A DNA stretch of 6,947 nt, taken from Mucilaginibacter sp. GTDB lineage: Bacteria > Bacteroidota > Bacteroidia > Sphingobacteriales > Sphingobacteriaceae. The number at the start of each line of letters is the position of its first letter. Within the stretch, counting starts at the first letter, position 1. A program made the translations under genes and the position numbers. This document shows, one piece after another, positions 1-5,923 of this stretch. The stretch lies in contig JAQBNY010000268.1 in NCBI GenBank assembly GCA_028288315.1, positions 1-6,947 of the forward strand, written 5' to 3'. Under the pieces are notes generated by a model. It had not been told where the DNA came from. It searched no databases and worked only from the letters and a program-made list of their open reading frames with translations.

Positions 1-145
1 CTGTAAGTAAACCAAAAACACCACCTACCGGTATCCAAATAAAGCCTCTTTCAACAATTGCGCCTACGAACATGCCGCAAACTAATGCTATAAGGTAAAA
101 AAAGTAATCGTAATTTTTTTCTTCTTCTTGATGATGTTGTGACAT
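1..145 (-). CDS. Small membrane protein of unknown function, 3' end beyond the left edge
   Basis: The reading frame starts with ATG at 145-143 and stays open to the window edge, giving 48 complete residues. The protein begins MSQHHQEEEKNYDYFFYLIA. A short polar N-terminus rich in His and Glu is followed by hydrophobic residues at about 15-30, and by a second hydrophobic, Gly-rich stretch (WIPVGGVFGLL) at about 37-47 after a short ERGF linker. This suggests a small inner-membrane protein with at least one and probably two membrane segments, but I do not recognise the family. It lies 64 bases downstream of the deacetylase gene on the same strand. It could be reached by readthrough, but a TAnnTTTG-type box at 170-177 suggests a promoter of its own. 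The frame is clean, with plausible codon use and a sensible start, so it is likely real although the end cannot be seen. Function unassigned. Confidence 0.6.
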   Translation of the reverse strand, partial: MSQHHQEEEKNYDYFFYLIALVCGMFVGAIVERGFIWIPVGGVFGLLT

Positions 146-169
146 AGTATCTTTATTAATTATTGCGTG

Positions 170-177
170 CAAATTTA
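170..177 (-). promoter_or_regulatory. Possible -7 promoter box of the small membrane protein gene
   Basis: Read on the minus strand these bases are TAAATTTG, an exact match to the Bacteroidota -7 consensus TAnnTTTG. The box ends 24 bases before the ATG at 145, giving a short leader. No TTG lies at the usual 17-23 base spacing upstream. The nearest (204-206) is 26 bases away, so the -33 element is weak. The site falls in the 64-base gap after the deacetylase stop codon, which contains no visible terminator hairpin. Confidence 0.4.
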
Positions 178-209
178 TATTATTAAACCATTGATGCCTA
201 ATGCAATTA

Positions 210-2657
210 TTACTTTTTAGGTTTACTCAGTAAATTAACAAACAAGCGATAGGCGCCGGGCACACCTGCAGGTAATTCCCTAAAAAAGGCCAGTGAGGTG
301 TATATATATCTTCCCTTGCCATAATTCGCTACTATTAAAGCACCGTTTTTAACGCTCTCACCCGGGTCGTTCATTTGGAGCGGGGCACTATATTTAGGGT
401 CAATACTGCTTACCATATACAGGCTGCGTTCCTGTATCCAGCCTTTAAAGTCGTCCTGGGTAATATGGTTGGGGTAATTTAGTGCCGGGCTTTGAGGATC
501 GGTAATGGTAACAGGCGCATTCTCATCTGTTACCCTTTCGTTTACTACTCGGAACGGATACGGGCCCAGTTCACGTACAACCAGGCCATTGTTGTTGTTG
601 TATTGCAGCACCAGGTTGCCCCCTTTGTTTACATACTCCAATAATTTGGCCTGCTCATAACTTAGCCGATCGTTTACATTGTAGGCACGTACGCCTGTAA
701 TAATGGCATCATAGGTAGATAGATCAGTATTCAACACTTCACTTTCGGTTAACTGGTGTACATCATAACCTACTTGCTGCAAGGCTTCAGGCACCAAATC
801 ACCTGCGCCTGCAATATATCCAATTTTTTTACCCGCGGTTTTCAGGTCAATATTTACCAGCTTGGCCTGGGCCGGTGGGAACAAAGTTATAGCGGGAATA
901 TGATTGTATTTAATGTTTTGCACACCCAGCGAAAACGATTTATTATTAGCGGCAACGGCTTCTAAAATGGCGGTATTGGGCTTGTTATTGGTTGGTACAA
1001 TGCTAAAAGCAACCGCCCACTCATCACCTTTTTTCTTATCTGCAAAATCAATTTTATCCGGTGTGATTTTCCATCCGGCTATAGGCTTCATGCTTATGCT
1101 GCCACTTTCGGTAGTAAAGCTTTTTAGTTTTACCTGCACAGTTTGCGGCTGTTTGCTATTAAAAATATATACCTTGTTCTGAATATCGGCGGTAACCGGC
1201 GGCGCAATTACCAAAGGCTGATAAACCTCGCCACGGGCAGGGTCAGTATACTTATATTCAACCGGAGTTTGATAGACTATAGTAGTATTATAGATTTTAA
1301 AATTTACCGAAACAGATGGAGGTATATTTTGAGGCAATGTTTTTTGCCATACCAGCTTACCGCTATCTAAATATTCGGTATTGTAAAAACCAATGCTATG
1401 CGGATTTTTTAACCAGTAAGGCTGAGTAATATTATCGGCAGGCATTTCGCTGTCAATATTGGTAAGGCTGTTATTTACTAACAAAGCAGGGTTGTTATTT
1501 ACTGTAACGCTAACAGGTATGTTGCTTCTTAAAATAACCTGTGTGCGTACCTTTATTATATCATCTAAAGCATAGCTTGCCTCGTTAGCATAGCTTTCAA
1601 ACCATAAGCCGGCACATTGTACAATTAAATTTTTCAGCTCGGCCGTTTTTTGTGATTTCCAGTAAGTATCACTTAATTGATTTACTTTACCGAGTAGAGA
1701 AAGCAATGTCGGGACTGCTTTTTCAGGCATTTCGGCGTTAAAGTTTTTATTGAGAGTGGCCACTTCACCGGCTATTTCGTCGGTTCCGTTAATACGTGTC
1801 CAGGTTGCATTCACACCATCAAGCAGGTCGGTTTTTGGCGCATCACCTAAAATAGTTTTAAAATACTCGTATGCATCGCCCCGTTGTTTTGCCGAACCAA
1901 AGCCTTGTGTTTTATGGCTTGAGCGGCTTTCGGCAGCTATTTCGCCATAACTTTTTCCTAAGAAAGGGTTGTAACCGCCAACATTCATTTTAAACTGATC
2001 CGGCGCCGTTGTATTTACGCTGCCAAAGCTAAAAGTGTTCCATAACAAACGTTTGGCCTGCCAAACCTGTACATATTTTAATTGCTCGGGGTAACGTTTT
2101 GGATCTGCTGCTGCAGAGAAAGCCTCTTGTGCTAATATGGCCGATGAGGTGTGATGCCCATGGCCACCTTCGCCGGTTGTGGGGAAACGGCAAATCATTA
2201 CGTCGGGCCTAAAGTTGCGAATTACCCAAACTATATCGCCCAGAATTTTTTCTTTGTCCCATATCTTCAAAGTCTCTTCTGGCCCTTTTGAAAAACCAAA
2301 GTCGTTGGCCCGGGTAAAAAACTGTTCAGCTCCATCTATACGGCGGGCGGCTAAAAGTTCCTGTGTACGGGTTAACCCTAAAAGTTCGCTTTGCTCAGTA
2401 CCTATCAGGTTTTGTCCACCATCGCCACGGGTTAATGACAGGTATCCGGTACGATAATGTTTTTCCTGCGCCAGGTAAGCCAATAGGCGGGTATTCTCAT
2501 CATCGGGGTGGGCGGCAATATATAGTACACTACCCAGCACGTTTAATTTTTTTAGGTTTTGCTGTATAGTGCCAATATCAGTAATTGGCGAAGTTTGAGC
2601 AGATGCTGTATTAGAAATAAGAAAACAGGTAAGGATCAAGTGAATGAAGCGCTTCAT
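210..2657 (-). CDS. Secreted PIG-L/LmbE-family deacetylase with C-terminal amidotransferase-like domain (815 aa)
   Basis: This is probably a zinc-dependent N-deacetylase exported from the cytoplasm; its substrate is unknown, with acetylated amino sugars typical of the family. Residues 1-20 form a signal peptide (MKRF start, hydrophobic core, TASA cleavage site before Q21). The PIG-L signature AHPDDE is at 49-54. By analogy with MshB and BcZBP, H50 and D53 would bind zinc and D52 would be the general base. The second motif GEGGHGHH at 162-169 supplies the third zinc ligand, probably H169. About residues 370-600 are beta-rich; the part near GWKITPDKIDF resembles NEW3-type sandwich domains (inference). 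From about 611 to 815 there is a class I glutamine amidotransferase-like fold (IGYIAGAGD, YDAIITGVRAYN, GGNLVLQYN) with no evident catalytic Cys, so it is probably a binding module. The frame extends upstream to 2705, but the start at 2657 is preferred: it begins the signal peptide and lies just downstream of a good promoter. The length suits the large multidomain Bacteroidota PIG-L proteins. Confidence 0.9.
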   Translation of the reverse strand: MKRFIHLILTCFLISNTASAQTSPITDIGTIQQNLKKLNVLGSVLYIAAHPDDENTRLLAYLAQEKHYRTGYLSLTRGDGGQNLIGTEQSELLGLTRTQELLAARRIDGAEQFFTRANDFGFSKGPEETLKIWDKEKILGDIVWVIRNFRPDVMICRFPTTGEGGHGHHTSSAILAQEAFSAAADPKRYPEQLKYVQVWQAKRLLWNTFSFGSVNTTAPDQFKMNVGGYNPFLGKSYGEIAAESRSSHKTQGFGSAKQRGDAYEYFKTILGDAPKTDLLDGVNATWTRINGTDEIAGEVATLNKNFNAEMPEKAVPTLLSLLGKVNQLSDTYWKSQKTAELKNLIVQCAGLWFESYANEASYALDDIIKVRTQVILRSNIPVSVTVNNNPALLVNNSLTNIDSEMPADNITQPYWLKNPHSIGFYNTEYLDSGKLVWQKTLPQNIPPSVSVNFKIYNTTIVYQTPVEYKYTDPARGEVYQPLVIAPPVTADIQNKVYIFNSKQPQTVQVKLKSFTTESGSISMKPIAGWKITPDKIDFADKKKGDEWAVAFSIVPTNNKPNTAILEAVAANNKSFSLGVQNIKYNHIPAITLFPPAQAKLVNIDLKTAGKKIGYIAGAGDLVPEALQQVGYDVHQLTESEVLNTDLSTYDAIITGVRAYNVNDRLSYEQAKLLEYVNKGGNLVLQYNNNNGLVVRELGPYPFRVVNERVTDENAPVTITDPQSPALNYPNHITQDDFKGWIQERSLYMVSSIDPKYSAPLQMNDPGESVKNGALIVANYGKGRYIYTSLAFFRELPAGVPGAYRLFVNLLSKPKK

Positions 2658-2662
2658 GGCAA

Positions 2663-2691
2663 CAAATATATTGTAAAGATGTATTTCGCAA
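2663..2691 (-). promoter_or_regulatory. Promoter of the deacetylase gene (TTG-N18-TATATTTG)
   Basis: On the minus strand, TTG (2691-2689) is followed by 18 bases and then TATATTTG (2670-2663). This fits the Bacteroidota pattern TTG-N17-23-TAnnTTTG. The -7 box ends five bases before the ATG at 2657, so the transcript would have almost no leader, or none. The in-frame ATG at 2705 lies upstream of this promoter, which argues against the longer version of the protein. A second, imperfect box (AATATTTG, one mismatch) lies further upstream near 2703-2710. Confidence 0.6.
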
Positions 2692-2740
2692 TAAGGTATC
2701 AGCAAATATTATATCATCCGAAGCTAATTTTTTATTAAAA

Positions 2741-2760
2741 ATTTAATCAAACGATTAAAT
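2741..2760. promoter_or_regulatory. Inverted repeat, probable TetR operator 1
   Basis: The sequence atttaatcaaacgattaaat has perfect 8-base arms (atttaatc / gattaaat) around the 4-base spacer aaac. Its inner 14 bases (2743-2756) are the exact reverse complement of 2818-2831 in the second inverted repeat. The size and symmetry fit a site for a dimeric TetR-family protein, and tetR is the next gene to the right. It lies about 50 bases upstream of the deacetylase -33 element, too far to block that promoter by simple overlap. Confidence 0.6.
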
Positions 2761-2785
2761 TTCTGGCGTGGTAATCAATGTCTTA

Positions 2786-2795
2786 CAAACGGTTG
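2786..2795. promoter_or_regulatory. Weak third copy of the operator core
   Basis: The bases caaacggttg differ at one position from caaacgattg, the centre of the repeat at 2809-2834 read on the minus strand, and at two positions from caaacgatta in the repeat at 2741-2760. The flanks do not carry the attaatc arms, although taatcaat occurs nearby at 2772-2779. It could be an auxiliary low-affinity site between the two strong ones. Ten bases are few in AT-rich DNA, so chance similarity remains possible. Confidence 0.3.
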
Positions 2796-2808
2796 ACAAT
2801 TTAAATAT

Positions 2809-2834
2809 AAATTAATCAATCGTTTGATTAATTT
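2809..2834. promoter_or_regulatory. Inverted repeat, probable TetR operator 2 over the tetR promoter
   Basis: Perfect 10-base arms (aaattaatca at 2809-2818 and tgattaattt at 2825-2834) flank the spacer atcgtt. The central 20 bases, ttaatcaatcgtttgattaa, form a palindrome with a single mismatched pair. The site shares 14 identical bases, inverted, with the repeat at 2741-2760. It covers most of the predicted -7 box of tetR (2829-2836) and ends 9 bases before the first ATG, so a bound repressor would exclude RNA polymerase. This is the expected layout for an autoregulated TetR-type repressor that also controls the pump genes behind it. Confidence 0.7.
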
Positions 2835-2836
2835 TG
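2829..2836 (+). promoter_or_regulatory. Probable -7 box of the tetR-efflux operon promoter
   Basis: TAATTTTG matches TAnnTTTG exactly. No TTG lies at the normal 17-23 base spacing; the nearest candidate, ttgac at 2793-2797, is too far away, so the -33 region is weak. Transcription would begin at about 2840-2845, on top of the first ATG (2844). That implies either a leaderless message or translation from the second in-frame ATG at 2856. Confidence 0.45.
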
Positions 2837-2843
2837 TGCCGCA

Positions 2844-3503
2844 ATGAATCAGGCAATGGAAAAAGATAAAATAGATAAAAAGGATCATATCCTTGATGTG
2901 GCTGAAAAGGTTTTTGCAGAATTAGGATATGAAGGAGCATCAACCCGGTTAATATCGGGCGAAGCCAATGTTAACATGGCCATGCTCAATTATTATTTCG
3001 GATCGAAAGAAGGTGTTTTCCTGGCCATTTTTGAACGCAGGATAGCATCATTCCAATCGGTATTATTAAGCATAGGAAATGATGACAGCATTAACGCATG
3101 GGAAAAGCTTGATAAATATATTGATAGTTATGTTGACAGGGTTGTGAACAATAACTGTTTTCATGTAATGCTGAACAGGGAAATTTCCAAATCAAAGAAA
3201 ACGGATTTGACTGACCAGATCACAAAAATAATAATGAGAAATGTGACTGTGTTCCAGAATATTATTGCCAACGGAATTAAAAGCGGAGAGTTTAGTAAAG
3301 ATGTTGACCAGCAGTTATTGGTGGCCACCATATTCGGCACCAAAAACTATATAGTTAATACCCCGCACATATCATCATTAATAATAGGATATGATGTAAT
3401 GGATAAAGATAACCAGGACGAGAAACTTAAACCACGCTTAAAAACATATTTGAAGAAACTGTTAAAAGCCTACTTAGTAAATGAAAATGATAACAATAAA
3501 TAA
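2844..3503 (+). CDS. TetR/AcrR-family transcriptional repressor (219 aa), likely regulator of the efflux operon
   Basis: This is a cytoplasmic DNA-binding protein that probably represses its own operon and is released by a small-molecule ligand. The N-terminal TetR helix-turn-helix spans about residues 16-62: the first helices are ILDVAEKVFAELGYEGAST, and the recognition helix with the hallmark NYYFGSKEGVF is at about 43-59. The remaining 160 residues are predicted mostly helical and form the ligand and dimer domain; they show no motif that reveals the ligand. The length is typical of the family. Two starts are possible, M1 at 2844 and M5 at 2856. The -7 box ending at 2836 leaves M1 almost on the transcription start, so M5 deserves consideration; neither choice affects the DNA-binding domain. 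The 3' end overlaps the TolC-like gene by 23 bases in another frame, which implies co-transcription and probable translational coupling. Two inverted repeats just upstream are the likely binding sites. Confidence 0.92.
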   Translation: MNQAMEKDKIDKKDHILDVAEKVFAELGYEGASTRLISGEANVNMAMLNYYFGSKEGVFLAIFERRIASFQSVLLSIGNDDSINAWEKLDKYIDSYVDRVVNNNCFHVMLNREISKSKKTDLTDQITKIIMRNVTVFQNIIANGIKSGEFSKDVDQQLLVATIFGTKNYIVNTPHISSLIIGYDVMDKDNQDEKLKPRLKTYLKKLLKAYLVNENDNNK

Positions 3504-4851
3504 TAGCCCCTTGAAACCTTACCTTACAAACAAAGCTGTTAGAGCCGCGGGCAGTATTGCAATGCTAATATTAGCGATGCTGTTTACAAACCCCGTCGCC
3601 GCCCAGGACAGGACGATTACCCTTGAAGAAGCAATAAAGCTTGGATTGGACAATAGCAAAGTATTAAAACTTTCACAATCCAGAATTGACCAGGCCGTAT
3701 CACAGTATGAGCAGGCTAAAGACCACGCCTTGCCTACAGGATCTGCAAGCGTTGGCTACAATCGCGCTCAAATACCTGCCCACAAACTTAACATAGGCGA
3801 ACAAAGCCTGGTGTTACCCACCAGCGCTAATGCCTACTTAGGTACCGTATCAGTAAACCAGGTTATTTGGGCAGGTAACAAATTAAGATACGCCCGCGAA
3901 TCAACCAACTTGTTAACCCAGGTATCACGCTTAGATGCCGAAAACGATAAGGATCAGATAGCTTACAGTATCATTAATTCTTATTATAATTTGTATAAAG
4001 TACTGCAGGGCAAAAAAGTAGTAGAGCAAAACTTAGCTACTATTGATGCGCAGATAAAACAATCACAACGCTTTTTTGAGCAGGGATTGGTTACAAAGAA
4101 TGATGTGTTACGTTTTCAGTTACAGCGCTCTAATATTGAGCTAAATGGCATCGACCTGGAAAACAACCGCCGTATAATTAATTATAATATGGATATTTTA
4201 TTGGGTCTGCCAGAAAATACCCAGTTAAATATTGCACAAATTACTGAGGCTAATCGGGATGCCGCTCCTTTAGCCAATTATCTGGATACTGCACTGGCTA
4301 ACCGCCCTGAACTTAGACAGATGGATCTGCGTACACGGGTTGCAGAAACTAATATTAAAAATATAAAGGCAAACACTACACCTACGCTATCCGCATCAGG
4401 CAGTGCTTACTATGTAGGTATATCCGGTAACCCTATACCTAAAAGCGGAAACTTTATTACTCCTATATCAGTGGGCTTAACCCTTGGCTGGGATTTTGGC
4501 TCATTATGGACCAACAAAAACAAGGTTAACGAGGCCCGCTTACAACGCGAAGAGGTAATAATTAACAAAGGCATCACTACTGATAATGTAAAGAACGAGG
4601 TGAATCAAAGTTACCAAAACTACAGGACGGCGTTGGATAAGATTAACCTATTACAAACCTCTATTAACCAGGCATTGGAAAATAACAGGATATTAGAATC
4701 AAAGTACAGGAGCAATATATCATCAGCTACAGACCGTGCCGATGCGCAAACTTTACTTTACCAGGCACAGATAAACCTGGAGCTGGCAAAAGCAGATGCA
4801 GGACTTGCATACTACACATTAATTAAATCAACAGGAAAACTTAACAAATAA
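3481..4851 (+). CDS. TolC-like outer-membrane efflux channel (456 aa)
   Basis: This is an outer-membrane and periplasmic exit duct for a tripartite efflux pump. Residues 1-41 form a signal peptide with a rather long n-region (K12, K18, R21), a hydrophobic core at about 22-36 and a VAA cleavage site before Q42. Two outer-membrane efflux protein (OEP) repeats follow: the first begins at ITLEEAIKLGL (about 46-56), the second around ALANRPELRQMDLR with NRPEL at 274-278. Long helical heptad-like stretches, such as the segment before each repeat end, match the alpha-barrel of TolC. No lipobox Cys is present, so it is unlikely to be a lipoprotein of the OprM type. The length is normal for the family. 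The ATG at 3481 lies inside the end of tetR; an ATG two codons later (3487) is an alternative. The adaptor gene follows after 17 bases, so the pair is almost certainly in one operon. Confidence 0.92.
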   Translation: MKMITINNSPLKPYLTNKAVRAAGSIAMLILAMLFTNPVAAQDRTITLEEAIKLGLDNSKVLKLSQSRIDQAVSQYEQAKDHALPTGSASVGYNRAQIPAHKLNIGEQSLVLPTSANAYLGTVSVNQVIWAGNKLRYARESTNLLTQVSRLDAENDKDQIAYSIINSYYNLYKVLQGKKVVEQNLATIDAQIKQSQRFFEQGLVTKNDVLRFQLQRSNIELNGIDLENNRRIINYNMDILLGLPENTQLNIAQITEANRDAAPLANYLDTALANRPELRQMDLRTRVAETNIKNIKANTTPTLSASGSAYYVGISGNPIPKSGNFITPISVGLTLGWDFGSLWTNKNKVNEARLQREEVIINKGITTDNVKNEVNQSYQNYRTALDKINLLQTSINQALENNRILESKYRSNISSATDRADAQTLLYQAQINLELAKADAGLAYYTLIKSTGKLNK

Positions 4852-4868
4852 TTACAATACATAAAGCA

Positions 4869-5918
4869 ATGGCAAACGAAGCAACAGAAACCAAAAAGAA
4901 ACCAAATAAGGTAGTCCCTATTATATTAGGTGTTTTACTGCTGGGTGGTCTTATTTTCGGTATAAAAGAATACATAGACTATGGCAAACATATTGATACG
5001 GATGACGCGCAGATAGATGGCGACATTAGCCCGGTGGTGGCACGTGTTGGCGGTTATGTTGATAGTATTATGTTTGAAGAGAACACACACGTTAATAAAG
5101 GCCAGCCACTGGTAAAAATTGATGATCGTGATTACAAGGTTAGATTAGAGCAGGCTGAGGCTGCGCAGGTTGGTGCAAGCGCAGGTATTAACGTGGGCGA
5201 ATCGCAAATTTCAACTACGGCTGCTAACTCAGCAAGCGCCAGGGCACAGGTTGTATCTGCTGCAGCAAGGTTAGAGAAAATACAGAAAGATTATCAGCGT
5301 TATGCTAACCTTGTTAAGGATGGGTCAATTACCCAGCAACAGTTTGATCAGGCTAAAGCCGACCTTGACGTAGCGCGTGCAGCTTACAATGCCGCAAAAG
5401 ATGAATACAGAGCGGCTCAACAGCAAATAGCAACCAGCCGCAGCCAGTTAAAGGTTACTAATACAGGTGTAAGCCAAAGAAAGGTTGATATTGATTATGC
5501 CAAGCTGCAATTAACCTATACCAATGTTAAGGCGCCTGCATCAGGTATTGTATCAAAAAAGAATGTACAGGTAGGCCAATTGGTACAGGCCGGCCAAACT
5601 TTGTTTTCAATAGTAAATGATAACAGCATATACGTTACCGCTAACTTTAAAGAAACACAGCTTGACGAAATGAAGAACGGTCAAAAGGTTGATATTGAGG
5701 TTGATGCTTATCCTGACTTGAAACTAGAGGGATCTGTATATAATTTCTCTCCGGCTACCGGCGCTAAATTTTCATTACTGCCGCCAGATAATGCTACCGG
5801 TAACTTCGTAAAAGTGGTACAACGTGTGCCTGTTAAAATTAAAATTAACGGTTCAAATGAAGATTTAAGTAAACTGCGCCCGGGTATGAGCGTAAAGGTT
5901 TCTGTAATTAAAGGATAA
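4869..5918 (+). CDS. EmrA/HlyD-type periplasmic adaptor (membrane fusion protein, 349 aa)
   Basis: This adaptor would link the inner-membrane MFS pump to the TolC-like channel. A short basic N-terminus is followed by a single membrane anchor at about 15-32, so it is an N-in, periplasm-facing protein and not a lipoprotein. The first half of the lipoyl/biotinyl-like domain starts at TDDAQIDGDI (44-53), a pattern characteristic of EmrA relatives, and continues to VNKGQPLVKIDDRDY. An alpha-helical hairpin of about 80-210, rich in Ala, Gln and charged residues, would contact the channel tip. The second lipoyl half is KAPASGIVSKKNVQVGQLVQAG at about 221-242, followed by a beta-barrel and membrane-proximal region (VTANFKETQLDEM onward). 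The length is near the lower end for EmrA proteins, with all domains present. The gene sits 17 bases after the channel gene and 5 bases before the pump gene, and no clear Shine-Dalgarno precedes it. Confidence 0.93.
   Translation: MANEATETKKKPNKVVPIILGVLLLGGLIFGIKEYIDYGKHIDTDDAQIDGDISPVVARVGGYVDSIMFEENTHVNKGQPLVKIDDRDYKVRLEQAEAAQVGASAGINVGESQISTTAANSASARAQVVSAAARLEKIQKDYQRYANLVKDGSITQQQFDQAKADLDVARAAYNAAKDEYRAAQQQIATSRSQLKVTNTGVSQRKVDIDYAKLQLTYTNVKAPASGIVSKKNVQVGQLVQAGQTLFSIVNDNSIYVTANFKETQLDEMKNGQKVDIEVDAYPDLKLEGSVYNFSPATGAKFSLLPPDNATGNFVKVVQRVPVKIKINGSNEDLSKLRPGMSVKVSVIKG
5911..5915 (+). promoter_or_regulatory. Shine-Dalgarno-like site before the MFS pump gene
   Basis: The bases aagga lie 8 bases before the ATG at 5924, inside the last codons of the adaptor gene. 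This is the clearest SD-like sequence before any gene in the window; the other starts have A/T-rich leaders with none. With only 5 bases between the adaptor stop and the pump start, coupling or re-initiation by the same ribosomes is also likely. Confidence 0.4.
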
Positions 5919-5923
5919 ATAAA

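Noticed and set aside
146..209. Possible terminator between the deacetylase and the small membrane protein gene
   Set aside because: No stem followed by a T-run was found on the minus strand; the stretch is simply AT-rich.
756..2569. Several plus-strand open frames of 66-92 codons within 756-1370, 1750-1950 and 2179-2569
   Set aside because: They lie antisense to the well-supported deacetylase gene, have no recognisable domains or promoters, and their composition looks like reverse reading of its codons.
3161..3343. Minus-strand open frame of 60 codons
   Set aside because: It lies entirely antisense to the C-terminal part of tetR; its hydrophobic composition is what reverse-reading an AT-rich gene gives.
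4869..5918. Adaptor of an ABC (YbhG-like) or RND system instead of an MFS system
   Set aside because: The TDDAQIDGDI pattern, the N-terminal membrane anchor and the directly following DHA2 pump gene all point to the EmrA group.
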